This document shows positions 16,229 to 25,613 of a stretch of 64,000 nt of DNA, one piece after another (position 1 is the first letter of the stretch; each line of letters starts with the position of its first letter). The position numbers and the translations under genes are program-made. This stretch comes from Massilistercora timonensis (GTDB lineage: Bacteria; Bacillota; Clostridia; Lachnospirales; Lachnospiraceae). The notes under the pieces were generated by a model. The model saw nothing but the letters and a program-made list of their open reading frames with translations. It was not told the DNA's origin and did not search any database. The stretch is taken from the NCBI RefSeq assembly GCF_900312975.1, contig NZ_LT990039.1, positions 1,674,001 through 1,738,000 on the forward strand, written 5' to 3'.

Positions 16229-17617
16229 ATGACGGAAATATTTTTGAATCCTTACGTGATCCAGATGGACAAGTTTGCAGATTCCCTGATCCATCTGTCT
16301 CGTACATTCCTGTCTCTGGAGAGTTATAAGGGGACCTTCTCCAAAGAGGAATTTGAGGAAATGTTCGCGAGGATCACAGATCAGGTGTGTGGGGAATGTG
16401 AGAAACGCAACCGCTGCTTAAAGGAGAACCGGGTCTATACCTACCAGCTGATGTATGAGATCCTCTGTGGAGTGGAGGAATACGGGGCGGAACTGAGCAC
16501 GGAACTGAAACGGAAGCTTCAGAAGCGGTGTATCCGAGCGCCCCGGTTCCTGCGGGAGACGCTGGAAGTTTTCGAAAGCGCCAAGCAGGTGTTACTGTGG
16601 AATCACAAGATCGCCGAGAGCAGGGAGGGGTATGCCGGGCAGCTGAACAGTTTCGCCAAACTGATCCAGTATACCACCCGGGAGTTGGACGCCGGTATCT
16701 TCGAGGACGGGCATCTGGAGAAGAAGCTGAAGAACCACTTGAGAAAAGCCGGGATCAAGCTGCTTTCCTCTGTCTTTTTTGTGACAGAAGAGGGCCGGTA
16801 TGAACTGCACCTGACGGTGAAGGCGGCGAAAGGGCAATGTATCACTACCCGGGAACTTGCCAGGGAGGCAGGGATCTGTCTGGGGAGGACCATGGCGCCT
16901 CAGCAGGGAGAGCGGCCTCTTCTGGGGGAAGAATACGCCACAGTGGCCTGTGTGGAGGAAGCCCGGTTCCATACGCTGCAGGGGGTGGCCAAGATCGGGA
17001 AGAACTGTGAGACCATTTCCGGGGACACCTTTCTTCTGACGGATCTTCCCGGAGGGAAGAAGGGGGCGGCGATCTCCGATGGCATGGGATCCGGGGAGAA
17101 GGCCTGCCAGGAGAGCACCATGGTGGTGGAGATGCTGGAGGAGCTTCTGGAGGCGGGGTTCCCGGCAAAGACGGCCATCCAGATCATGAATACGGCCCTG
17201 GTGATCGGCAGGGACGAGGTGCGGTTCTCCACGGTGGACGTCAGCCTTTTTGACCTCTACAGCGGCGTCTGTGAGTTTGTAAAGGCCGGGGCGGCAGCTA
17301 CCTTTGTCAAGAGAAAGGACCGGGTGGAGCGGATCGTTTCCACCACCCTTCCCATTGGGGTGATCCGGGAGATCGAGATCGATGTGGAGCGACGGCAGCT
17401 GGAGAACGGGGACTTTGTAGTGATGGTGACGGACGGAGTGATGGACGCTCTGCCAGCGGGGGAGCAGGAGGAACTGATGGAAAGGTTCCTTCTGGAGGCG
17501 GCCACCAACAATCCAAAGGAGCTGGCCCATCATCTTCTGGGGCGGGTGCTGGAGCGAAGCGGGGAACTGCCCACCGACGATATGACGATCCTTGCGGTGG
17601 GGATCTGGAAGCGATAA
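16229..17617 (+). CDS. spoIIE: SpoIIE-type PP2C serine phosphatase lacking membrane segments
   Basis: SpoIIE dephosphorylates SpoIIAA-P to release sigma-F in the forespore. The C-terminal PP2C domain is clear: SGDTFLLTDLPGGKKGAAISDGMGSGEKA, VRFSTVDVSLFDLYSG, VMVTDGVMDA and TDDMTILAVG supply the metal aspartates. At 462 residues it lacks the ten-helix membrane region of the about 820-residue Bacillus protein. It keeps the central region with a CGECEKRNRC cysteine motif. I see no hydrophobic segment in it. Location between divIC and tilS supports orthology. Confidence 0.85.
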   Translation: MTEIFLNPYVIQMDKFADSLIHLSRTFLSLESYKGTFSKEEFEEMFARITDQVCGECEKRNRCLKENRVYTYQLMYEILCGVEEYGAELSTELKRKLQKRCIRAPRFLRETLEVFESAKQVLLWNHKIAESREGYAGQLNSFAKLIQYTTRELDAGIFEDGHLEKKLKNHLRKAGIKLLSSVFFVTEEGRYELHLTVKAAKGQCITTRELAREAGICLGRTMAPQQGERPLLGEEYATVACVEEARFHTLQGVAKIGKNCETISGDTFLLTDLPGGKKGAAISDGMGSGEKACQESTMVVEMLEELLEAGFPAKTAIQIMNTALVIGRDEVRFSTVDVSLFDLYSGVCEFVKAGAAATFVKRKDRVERIVSTTLPIGVIREIEIDVERRQLENGDFVVMVTDGVMDALPAGEQEELMERFLLEAATNNPKELAHHLLGRVLERSGELPTDDMTILAVGIWKR

Positions 17618-17681
17618 GAACCTTGCTTTTTCGGGAAATATTTTATATAGTTTAAGAAAAAGCAAAAGGCGAAGACGCAGT

Positions 17682-19052
17682 ATGTATCAGAGAGTAAAAG
17701 CATATGTGGAAGCTTATCATATGCTGGGAAAAGAAGATCGTGTGATCGCAGGCATATCCGGAGGCGCGGACTCCATATGCCTTCTTTTCGTGCTCCTGGA
17801 ATTGAAAAAGGAACTGGGATTCGACCTTGTTGCAGTCCATGTCCATCACGGGCTGCGGGGAGAGGCGGCGGACCGGGACGAGGACTATGTACGGCAGGTG
17901 TGTACGGAGCAGAAGATTCCTCTTGAAGTCTTCCACAGGGATGTAAGAGCCTATGCCGGGGAGAGAGGCCTTACGGAAGAAGAGGCAGGGCGGGAGGTCC
18001 GCAGGGAAGCATTTCTGGAATGCGCGGTCCGGCGGAGCGCCACCAGGATCGCTTTGGCCCATCACCGCAATGACAATGCGGAGACGGTTCTCTTCCATCT
18101 GTGCCGGGGGAGTTCTCTGGAAGGACTTTCCGGGATCCCGCCGGTAAGCGGCTGCTGGATCCATCCCCTCTTGTGCGTGGACCGCAGGGAGATTGAATCA
18201 TATCTGGAAAAACGGGGAATATCTTATTGTACGGATGAAACTAACCAGGAGATGTGTTACACACGGAACCGGATCCGGGGGCGGGTGCTTCCCTGCCTGG
18301 AGGAAAATGTGAATCCCAGGGCTATGGAGCATATCGCGGATACGGCTCAGCGGCTTCGCCTTGCAGCGGAATTTGTCCGGGAGGAGGCGGAGAAATGCCG
18401 CCAGGCCTGCGTCCGGCAGGAGGAAAACGGAGAAGCGCTGCTGGAGGAATCTTTCCGGGAGATTTCCCCATTCCTGCGCCGGGAGGTGCTCTATGAGACT
18501 ATCTGCAGGGCGGCAGGGACCCGAAAGGACATCGGCGCGGTTCATGTGAGACTGACAGAAGAGCTGCTGGAAAAGCAGGTTGGAAGGCGCATTGATCTGC
18601 CCGGGGACGCCTGGGCCGAGCGGTGCTATGAGGGCCTGCGGTTCTTTCGGAAGAGCCTGGGAGAGCCGCCGGAGATTCCGGGGGAATTTAAGATGCGCGT
18701 CTTTGACCGCCCGGAAGGAGTGGAGGCAATTCCACAAAAGACCTACACGAAATGGTTTGATTATGATATAATAAAAAATACTGTAAAAATAAGGCACCGG
18801 CAGGCCGGAGATTACCTGACCATCAACAGCCAGGGCGGCAGGCAGAAGCTGAAACAGTATTTTATCAATGAGAAGATCCCAAGAGAAGCGAGGGATCGGA
18901 TCTGGCTGGCGGCGGACGCGGACCACGTGATGTGGGTGGTGGGATACCGTCAGAACCAGGCGTATCAGATCACAGACAAGACCAGAAGGATTCTGGAAAT
19001 TGAATTTTGCGGAGGAAAAAGTAATGGCAGAGACAGTGAGAGTAATGATTGA
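17682..19052 (+). CDS. tilS: tRNA(Ile)-lysidine synthetase
   Basis: Converts the wobble C of tRNA-Ile(CAU) to lysidine, an essential decoding change. The PP-loop SGGADS is at 26-31, followed by HHGLRGEAADRDEDYV, ALAHHRNDNAETVLFHLCRG and the YCTDETNQE region. A C-terminal TilS_C domain holds RHRQAGDYLT and KLKQYFINEKIPREARD. ATG 17682 (456 residues) is taken as the start; an in-frame extension overlaps the spoIIE end. The 3' end overlaps hpt by 29 bases. Confidence 0.94.
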   Translation: MYQRVKAYVEAYHMLGKEDRVIAGISGGADSICLLFVLLELKKELGFDLVAVHVHHGLRGEAADRDEDYVRQVCTEQKIPLEVFHRDVRAYAGERGLTEEEAGREVRREAFLECAVRRSATRIALAHHRNDNAETVLFHLCRGSSLEGLSGIPPVSGCWIHPLLCVDRREIESYLEKRGISYCTDETNQEMCYTRNRIRGRVLPCLEENVNPRAMEHIADTAQRLRLAAEFVREEAEKCRQACVRQEENGEALLEESFREISPFLRREVLYETICRAAGTRKDIGAVHVRLTEELLEKQVGRRIDLPGDAWAERCYEGLRFFRKSLGEPPEIPGEFKMRVFDRPEGVEAIPQKTYTKWFDYDIIKNTVKIRHRQAGDYLTINSQGGRQKLKQYFINEKIPREARDRIWLAADADHVMWVVGYRQNQAYQITDKTRRILEIEFCGGKSNGRDSESND

Positions 19053-19551
19053 GGAAGAAGCGGTAGAAAAGAGGATCCGGGAGCTGGGAGAGATGATCAG
19101 CCGGGATTACGCAGGGAAGCAGGTGCATCTGATCTGCGTTCTGAAGGGCGGTGTTTTCTTCATGTGTGAACTTGCCAAAAGGATCACGGTTCCCGTGTCC
19201 ATGGACTTTATGAGTGTGGGAAGCTACGGGGACGGAACTTCCTCCAGCGGCGTGGTGAAGATCGCCAAAGACCTGGATGAGACTCTGGAAGGAAAGGACG
19301 TTCTGGTAGTGGAAGATATTATCGATTCCGGAAGAACCCTCCACTATCTGCTGGAAGTTCTCAAAAAACGGCAGCCAAAGAGCATGAGACTTTGTACCCT
19401 GCTGGACAAACCGGACCGGCGGGTGGCTGATGTGAAGGTGGATTATGTGGGATTTGAGATCCCCGATGAATTTGTAGTGGGATACGGGCTGGACTATGCG
19501 CAGAAGTATCGGAACCTGCCTTACATCGGAGTTGTAGAAGGTCTGGAATAG
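19024..19551 (+). CDS. hpt: hypoxanthine phosphoribosyltransferase
   Basis: Salvages hypoxanthine and guanine with PRPP. The 175-residue protein has the PRPP loop VLVVEDIIDSGRTLHYL and the purine-site segment VDYVGFEIPDEFVVGYGLDY. ATG 19024 has GGAGGAAAAAGTA in front of it, inside the tilS coding end. The tilS-hpt-ftsH order is conserved across Firmicutes. Confidence 0.95.
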   Translation: MAETVRVMIEEEAVEKRIRELGEMISRDYAGKQVHLICVLKGGVFFMCELAKRITVPVSMDFMSVGSYGDGTSSSGVVKIAKDLDETLEGKDVLVVEDIIDSGRTLHYLLEVLKKRQPKSMRLCTLLDKPDRRVADVKVDYVGFEIPDEFVVGYGLDYAQKYRNLPYIGVVEGLE

Positions 19552-19565
19552 AAAGGGGTTAGACA

Positions 19566-21404
19566 TTGAAGGACGGAAAAAACAGAGGGATAAGCGGCGT
19601 TACCCTGCTGATCTTTATCCTGTTTGTATTCGGCGTTCTCTGGTTTACCAATCAGTTTGACCAGAGAGAGCGGGAGATCACCTGGGAGGATTTTACGAAG
19701 CTGACCCAGGAAGGAAAGGTAGAGTCCTACCTGATCCGGCAGAATAAAAATGTTCCCACCGGCCGGGTGGAGATCCAGCTGGAGGGGCAGAACGGCGAGG
19801 CAGGAGAGATCAAATATCTCTATGTGTCGGATGTAAATGAACTTCAGGATTATCTGAGGGATAAGAACATCGAATATCAGATCATGGACGTGCCGCGGGA
19901 GAGCCTGTTCATGACCACCATTATGCCTATGCTGATCATGCTGGCGGGGATCCTGATCATTTTCTATCTTATGAACCGGCAGGGCGGCGGAGCCAACTCC
20001 AAAGCCATGAATTTCGGCAAGAGCCGGGCGAGGATGAGTACGGAAAATGACAAACAGGTGACTTTCGCCCAGGTGGCGGGGCTGAAAGAAGAGAAGGAGG
20101 AGCTGGAGGAGATCGTGGATTTCCTGAAGGCGCCGAAGAAATATATCCAGGTGGGGGCCAGGATCCCCAAGGGGGTGCTTCTGGTAGGCCCTCCGGGAAC
20201 CGGTAAGACTCTGCTTGCCAAGGCGGTGGCGGGGGAGGCCGGCGTGCCTTTCTTTACCATCTCCGGATCGGATTTCGTGGAAATGTTCGTGGGCGTGGGC
20301 GCTTCCCGTGTGCGGGATCTTTTCGAGGACGCCAAGCACCATGCCCCCTGTATTGTCTTTATTGATGAGATCGACGCCGTGGCCCGGCGAAGAGGCACCG
20401 GCATGGGCGGCGGACATGACGAGAGGGAGCAGACCCTGAACCAGCTCCTGGTGGAGATGGACGGATTTGGGGTCAACGAAGGCATTATCGTAATGGCGGC
20501 CACCAACCGGGTGGATATCCTGGATCCGGCGATCCTGCGTCCGGGGCGTTTTGACCGGAAAGTTATGGTTGGAAGGCCGGATGTGCAGGGCCGGGAAGAG
20601 ATCTTAAAGGTACATGCAAAGGGGAAACCTTTAAGTGAGGAAGTAGATCTGAAACAGATTGCCCAGACCACCGCAGGATTTACCGGCGCGGATCTGGAGA
20701 ATCTGTTGAATGAAGCCGCCATCCTGGCGGCAAAGGAAGACCGGATATATCTGAAACAGGAAGATATCCGGAAAGCATTTGTAAAAGTGGGCATCGGCGC
20801 GGAGAAGAAGAGCCGGGTGATCTCAGAGAAAGAGAAGAAGATCACTGCCTTCCACGAGGCGGGGCATGCCATTTTGTTCCATGTGCTCCCGGATGTGGGG
20901 CCGGTCTACAGCGTATCCATCATTCCTACCGGGTCGGCGGGGGGCTATACCATGCCGCTTCCGGAGAAAGATGAGATGTTCAATACCAAGGGGAAAATGC
21001 TTCAGGACATCACCGTGGCCCTTGGCGGCCGGGTGGCGGAAGAGGAAGTGTTTGACGATATTACCACCGGAGCGTCCCAGGACATCCGGCAGGCCACCAG
21101 CCTTGCCAAGTCCATGGTGACCAAATTTGGTATGTCAGAAGCGGTGGGTCTGATCAATTATGACAACGACAGTGACGAGGTCTTCATTGGCAGGGATCTC
21201 GCCCACACCTCCCGGGGATACGGGGAGAGTGTGGCGACCACCATCGACCAGGAAGTAAAACGGATCATTGACGAGTGCTATGCCAGAGCGAAACAGATCA
21301 TCCATGAGTATGACGACGTGCTTCACAGCTGCGCGGATCTTCTGTTGGAAAAGGAGAAGATCTCCAGGGATGAATTTGAGAGTCTGTTTGAGGGCAGAGC
21401 GTAG
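19566..21404 (+). CDS. ftsH: ATP-dependent zinc metalloprotease FtsH
   Basis: Membrane-anchored AAA+ protease degrading membrane and regulatory proteins. There are two N-terminal membrane segments (about 12-28 and 115-135) with an extracytoplasmic domain between them. Walker A is GPPGTGKT at 208-215, Walker [13 protein letters not shown] region [19 protein letters not shown], and the zinc site HEAGH at 430-434. The length of 612 is normal. The TTG start at 19566 follows AAAGGGG; no ATG fits better. Confidence 0.95.
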   Translation: MKDGKNRGISGVTLLIFILFVFGVLWFTNQFDQREREITWEDFTKLTQEGKVESYLIRQNKNVPTGRVEIQLEGQNGEAGEIKYLYVSDVNELQDYLRDKNIEYQIMDVPRESLFMTTIMPMLIMLAGILIIFYLMNRQGGGANSKAMNFGKSRARMSTENDKQVTFAQVAGLKEEKEELEEIVDFLKAPKKYIQVGARIPKGVLLVGPPGTGKTLLAKAVAGEAGVPFFTISGSDFVEMFVGVGASRVRDLFEDAKHHAPCIVFIDEIDAVARRRGTGMGGGHDEREQTLNQLLVEMDGFGVNEGIIVMAATNRVDILDPAILRPGRFDRKVMVGRPDVQGREEILKVHAKGKPLSEEVDLKQIAQTTAGFTGADLENLLNEAAILAAKEDRIYLKQEDIRKAFVKVGIGAEKKSRVISEKEKKITAFHEAGHAILFHVLPDVGPVYSVSIIPTGSAGGYTMPLPEKDEMFNTKGKMLQDITVALGGRVAEEEVFDDITTGASQDIRQATSLAKSMVTKFGMSEAVGLINYDNDSDEVFIGRDLAHTSRGYGESVATTIDQEVKRIIDECYARAKQIIHEYDDVLHSCADLLLEKEKISRDEFESLFEGRA

Positions 21405-21419
21405 AGAGGATTGATTTGC

Positions 21420-23456
21420 ATGAAGGAACAGGCTTTATTTTGCGACGGGACCGGGGGGTATGTGATCCCGCCGGAACCGAAGTGTAACCAGACGGTTACA
21501 CTTCGCTTTCGTACTGCAAAAGACGACGTACAGCGCGTGCGCCTGATCACAGGCGTAGGCGGATACGAGATGGAGAAAGCGGAGACAAAAGGAGAGTTTG
21601 ATTACTATACTATTGACTGGAAGCTGAACGAGGAGGCATTTTCTTACTGTTTTGAGATCTGGGACGGGGAAACGGTCTGTTATTATAATCAGTGCGGAAC
21701 AGCAGGGGAGATCGTGGAGTTCTACAATTTCGTCATCGTTCCCGGATTTTCCACACCGGACTGGGCCAAAGGGGCGGTCATGTACCAGATCTATACGGAC
21801 CGGTTCTACAATGGCGATCCCTCCAATGACGTGGAGACCAATGAGTACTATTATATCGGCGGGTACTCCAGCCGGGTGAAGGACTGGGGAAAATATCCGG
21901 CGACTATGGGCGTGCGGGAATTTTACGGCGGCGACCTGCGGGGAGTGATGGAGAAGCTGGATTATCTCCAGGACCTGGGTGTTGAGGTGCTGTATTTCAA
22001 CCCGCTGTTTGTATCTCCCTCCAACCATAAATATGACATTCAGGATTATGATTATATCGACCCCCACTACGGGGTGATCGTGGCCGATGGCGGGGAAGTG
22101 CTCCCGGAAGGGGAGACGGACAATGCGAAGGCTACGAAATACCAGAAGCGGACCACAGACATCCGGAATCTGGAAGCCAGCAATCAGCTGTTTATTGAAT
22201 TTGTAGAAGAACTTCACCGGCGGGGAATGAAGATCATTCTGGACGGAGTGTTCAACCACTGCGGTTCCTTCAATAAATGGATGGATCGGGAGCGGATCTA
22301 CGAAGATCAGGAGGGCTATGAGCCGGGAGCTTTTGTCTCTCCGGACAGCCCGTTCCGCAGTTATTTCCGTTTCTTCCGGGAAAATGCGGAAGACTGGCCT
22401 TATAACGTGCACTATGACGGATGGTGGGGGCATGATACCCTTCCCAAACTGAATTATGAAGACTCTGTGAAATTGGAGAATTACATTTTATATATCGGGC
22501 GGAAATGGGTATCCCCGCCTTATAACGTGGACGGCTGGCGGCTGGATGTGGCGGCGGATCTGGGGAGGAGCAACGACTATAACCATGAGTTCTGGAAGAA
22601 ATTCCGGATCGCGGTGAAAGACGCGAACCCCAACGCCATCATCCTGGCGGAGCACTATGGCGATCCCGGGAGCTGGCTTCAGGGCGACGAGTGGGATACG
22701 GTCATGAATTATGACGCCTTTATGGAGCCCTTTACCTGGTTTCTGACCGGAATGGAGAAGCACAGCGATGAGATGCGTATGGAGCTTCTGGGGAATGGAG
22801 ATAATCTGGTGGGCGCCATCACCCACCACATGTCCAATATGCTGACGCCCTCGCTCCAGACGGCCATGAACGAGCTGTCCAACCACGATCATTCCCGGTT
22901 CCTTACCCGGACCAATCATATGGTGGGGCGTGTGGAGACGCTGGGATCCAAAGCGGCGGAAGAGTATGTGAACCCGGCGGTGATGCGGGAGGCGGTGGCC
23001 ATTCAGATGACCTGGGTGGGAGCGCCAACCATCTACTACGGCGACGAGGCCGGTGTGTGCGGATTTACCGATCCGGATAACCGCCGGACCTATCCCTGGG
23101 GGAAAGAAGACCAGGAACTTCTGGGCTTCCACAAAGAGATGATCCGCATTCATAAGGAACATCCGGCGCTTCGCACCGGATCCTTGAATATCCTTGCTTG
23201 GAAAGAGAATATCTTCAGTTTTGCCAGATTTAACCAGGAAGAACAGATCGTAGTCATCATCAATAACCGCAGCGAACTGGCAGAGGTGACGGTGCCGGTA
23301 TGGCGGGCGGAAGTGCCTGTGAAGGGGCGGATGAAACGGCTGATGTATTCCTATGAAGACGGATATACCACGGCTTATGAAGAATACCTGGTGCAGGACG
23401 GCGAAGTAGTAGTAAATATGGGCGCATATTCCGCGCTGGTCATCGAGACAATATAA
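21420..23456 (+). CDS. GH13 alpha-amylase family hydrolase (neopullulanase-like)
   Basis: A 678-residue intracellular glycoside hydrolase without signal peptide. The N-terminal beta domain (about 1-115) resembles CBM34-type modules, followed by the GH13 barrel. Catalytic residues: D376 in GWRLDVAADL (nucleophile), E411 in ILAEHYGDP (acid/base), and D490 in LSNHDHSRF. The first barrel motif is DGVFNHCG. Cyclomaltodextrinase or neopullulanase-type activity on maltodextrins is most likely. Together with glgCD and the mutase it points to alpha-glucan storage and turnover. ATG 21420 is used rather than a TTG three codons earlier. Confidence 0.9.
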   Translation: MKEQALFCDGTGGYVIPPEPKCNQTVTLRFRTAKDDVQRVRLITGVGGYEMEKAETKGEFDYYTIDWKLNEEAFSYCFEIWDGETVCYYNQCGTAGEIVEFYNFVIVPGFSTPDWAKGAVMYQIYTDRFYNGDPSNDVETNEYYYIGGYSSRVKDWGKYPATMGVREFYGGDLRGVMEKLDYLQDLGVEVLYFNPLFVSPSNHKYDIQDYDYIDPHYGVIVADGGEVLPEGETDNAKATKYQKRTTDIRNLEASNQLFIEFVEELHRRGMKIILDGVFNHCGSFNKWMDRERIYEDQEGYEPGAFVSPDSPFRSYFRFFRENAEDWPYNVHYDGWWGHDTLPKLNYEDSVKLENYILYIGRKWVSPPYNVDGWRLDVAADLGRSNDYNHEFWKKFRIAVKDANPNAIILAEHYGDPGSWLQGDEWDTVMNYDAFMEPFTWFLTGMEKHSDEMRMELLGNGDNLVGAITHHMSNMLTPSLQTAMNELSNHDHSRFLTRTNHMVGRVETLGSKAAEEYVNPAVMREAVAIQMTWVGAPTIYYGDEAGVCGFTDPDNRRTYPWGKEDQELLGFHKEMIRIHKEHPALRTGSLNILAWKENIFSFARFNQEEQIVVIINNRSELAEVTVPVWRAEVPVKGRMKRLMYSYEDGYTTAYEEYLVQDGEVVVNMGAYSALVIETI

Positions 23457-23518
23457 TTGGGGACGTGGTATTTTTGAAAATACCACGTCCCAGATTGAAA
23501 AAACCCTGTCCCTTTTTG
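23457..23518 (+). repeat. palindromic repeat, copy E
   Basis: Forward copy that fills the gap between two convergent genes, starting at the first base after the GH13 stop codon and ending eleven bases before the map stop. Its hairpin may act as a bidirectional terminator. Confidence 0.9.
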
Positions 23519-23528
23519 AAAAAAGGGA

Positions 23529-24338
23529 CTATTTTGTTAGTACTTCTGCACCGGTCTCGGTAATGAGGACCATATATTCGATCTGAGCGGACAGACCATC
23601 GTCAATGGTGTATACAGTCCAGCCATTTTCCTCGTCGATATAGAAATCAGGACTGCCCTCATTGATCATAGGTTCGATGGTAAACATCATGCCGGGAACC
23701 AGGACCATTTCGCTTCCCTTGGGAGTGACATAGCTGACAAAAGGCTCTTCATGGAATTCCAGTCCGATCCCGTGGCCGCCGATCTCTTCCACAACGGAGT
23801 AGCCGTTGCGCTGCGCGTGGCTCCAGATAGCATAGGCGATATCTCCCAGATGCCCCCAGGGTTTGGCCTGGGCAAGTCCCCGCTCCACACACTCCTGTGT
23901 GACTTGGAGAAGTTTGGTGGCCCGGGGAGACAAAGAGCCGATGGCGAACATCCGGGAGGCGTCAGAATAATATCCGTTTAAGATGGTAGAGACGTCTACA
24001 TTGATAATATCTCCGTCTTTTAAAATTTCTTGTTCGTCGGGGATCCCGTGACAGATCACGTTATTCACGGAAGTGCATACACTTTTGGGGAAGCCCTCAT
24101 AATTCAGCGGGGCGGGTATTCCGCCGTGCTGTACCGTAAAATCATAGACGAGCCGGTCAATTTGAGCGGTGCTCATGCCGGCGCGGATATGTTCCGCCAC
24201 ATGATTCAAAACCGCCGTGTTTAACGCGGCGCTTTTTTTAATTGCGTTAATCTGTTCCGGAGTCTTCAGCATGGAGCGGTCCGGAACGATCTGTCCCTTT
24301 GCGGCAAGAGACCATAATTTGATGTCTAATTTGTCCAA
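23529..24338 (-). CDS. map: methionine aminopeptidase type I
   Basis: Removes initiator methionine. The 269-residue protein carries the five metal ligands of the family: D in INVDVSTILNGYYSDAS (two aspartates), H in GGHGIGLEFHEEP, E in TIEPMINEG and E in IEYMVLIT. The N-terminal extension of about 20 residues (MDKLDIKLWSLAAKG) precedes the core. The start is TTG at 24336-24338 with AGCAGGTAATCTT upstream. Confidence 0.94.
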   Translation of the reverse strand: MDKLDIKLWSLAAKGQIVPDRSMLKTPEQINAIKKSAALNTAVLNHVAEHIRAGMSTAQIDRLVYDFTVQHGGIPAPLNYEGFPKSVCTSVNNVICHGIPDEQEILKDGDIINVDVSTILNGYYSDASRMFAIGSLSPRATKLLQVTQECVERGLAQAKPWGHLGDIAYAIWSHAQRNGYSVVEEIGGHGIGLEFHEEPFVSYVTPKGSEMVLVPGMMFTIEPMINEGSPDFYIDEENGWTVYTIDDGLSAQIEYMVLITETGAEVLTK

Positions 24339-24396
24339 AAGATTACCTGCTTTCTGTAAATGTATTTTCGCAGTATATTATAGCATTATTTTCATA

Positions 24397-24452
24397 GGGG
24401 GACGTGGTATTTTTAAAAATACCACGTCCCAGATTAAAAAAACCCTGTCCCC
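24397..24452 (+). repeat. palindromic repeat, copy F
   Basis: Forward copy between the divergent map and pfk genes. It ends one base before the candidate pfk -35 box and lacks the terminal TTTTTG of the other copies. Confidence 0.88.
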
Positions 24453-24453
24453 A

Positions 24454-24482
24454 TTGTCTCAAATCCTGAAATAAGGTATAAT
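24454..24482 (+). promoter_or_regulatory. promoter of the phosphofructokinase gene
   Basis: TTGTCT (24454-24459), 17-base spacer, TATAAT (24477-24482). Confidence 0.5.
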
Positions 24483-24536
24483 TTTATGTGACAACTTTTT
24501 AGCAACATATGCAAGTGATCGGGGAGGAGTGATCGG

Positions 24537-25613
24537 ATGTTAAGAATTGGTATGCTGACCAGCGGCGGCGACTGCCAGGCGCTGAACGCGGCAATGCGCG
24601 GAGTTGTGAAAGGAATCTGTTCCAAGCGGGACGATGTGGAGATTTACGGATTTCAGGAGGGCTACAAGGGCCTGATCTATTCGAATTTTAAAATGCTTAC
24701 CTCCAGGGATTTCTCAGGAATCCTGACGGTTGGAGGTACGATCCTGGGAACTTCCCGGCAGCCGTTCAAACTGATGCGGGTACCGGATGAGAACGGGCTG
24801 GATAAGGTGGAGGCGATGAAGCACACCTATCACAAACTGAACCTGGACTGCCTGGTGGTCCTGGGCGGAAACGGAACCCATAAGACGGCGAATATGCTCA
24901 GTGAAGAGGGGTTAAATGTAGTCACACTTCCCAAGACCATCGACAATGATCTGTGGGGAACGGATATGACCTTTGGGTTCCAGAGTGCGGTGGATATCGC
25001 CACGGACACCATCGACCGGATCCATACCACAGCCACATCCCACAGCCGGGTGTTCATTATCGAGGTAATGGGCCACAAGGTGGGTTGGGTGACCCTCCAT
25101 GCAGGAATCGCCGGCGGGGCGGACATTATCCTGCTTCCGGAGATCCCCTATGATATCGATGTGATCGCGGATGCCATCAACCGCAGGAAAGCGGCGGGCA
25201 AGCGCTTTACTATTATCGCGGTGGCAGAAGGCGCCATTTCCAAGAAGGACGCGAAGCTTTCCAAGAAGGAACTAAAGGCGAAGCAGGCGGAGAAGAAATA
25301 TCCGTCGGTTGCCTATGAACTGGCAGAGCGTGTGCAGAAGAAGACGGACCAGGAGGTGCGGATCACCGTGCCGGGACACACTCAGCGGGGAGGATCTCCC
25401 TGTCCTTACGACCGGGTTCTGGCCACCAGGCTGGGAGCCGCGGCTGCGGAGGCGATCCTGGATGGGAAATATGGCTGCATGATGGGTGTTTCCAATGACA
25501 AGATCATCCACGTGCCGTTGTCAGAAGTGGCAGGCAAGCTGAAATATGTAGATCCGGATTCTGAGATCATCCAGGAAGCCAAGCTTACCGGGATCAGTTT
25601 TGGTGATAAATAA
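24537..25613 (+). CDS. pfkA: 6-phosphofructokinase family protein
   Basis: Phosphorylates fructose-6-phosphate in glycolysis. Core motifs: SGGDCQALNAAMRG, VTLPKTIDNDLWGTDMTFGFQSA, and EVMGHKVGWVTLHAG, with PGHTQRGGSP near the end. The donor-specificity loop reads GGNGTH at 110-115. The glycine after N112 matches ATP-using enzymes (PPi enzymes have Asp there), but N112 replaces the usual Asp of GGDGS. At 358 residues it is somewhat longer than classical ATP-PFK. The ribosome site GGGGAGGAG precedes ATG 24537. It overlaps the dnaX start by one base. Confidence 0.9.
   Translation: MLRIGMLTSGGDCQALNAAMRGVVKGICSKRDDVEIYGFQEGYKGLIYSNFKMLTSRDFSGILTVGGTILGTSRQPFKLMRVPDENGLDKVEAMKHTYHKLNLDCLVVLGGNGTHKTANMLSEEGLNVVTLPKTIDNDLWGTDMTFGFQSAVDIATDTIDRIHTTATSHSRVFIIEVMGHKVGWVTLHAGIAGGADIILLPEIPYDIDVIADAINRRKAAGKRFTIIAVAEGAISKKDAKLSKKELKAKQAEKKYPSVAYELAERVQKKTDQEVRITVPGHTQRGGSPCPYDRVLATRLGAAAAEAILDGKYGCMMGVSNDKIIHVPLSEVAGKLKYVDPDSEIIQEAKLTGISFGDK

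Noticed and set aside
6705-24452. The six palindromic repeats considered as CRISPR or as simple terminators only
   Set aside because: Spacing is irregular, there are no spacers, one copy lies inside a gene, and they flank a transposase; a mobile REP-type family fits better.
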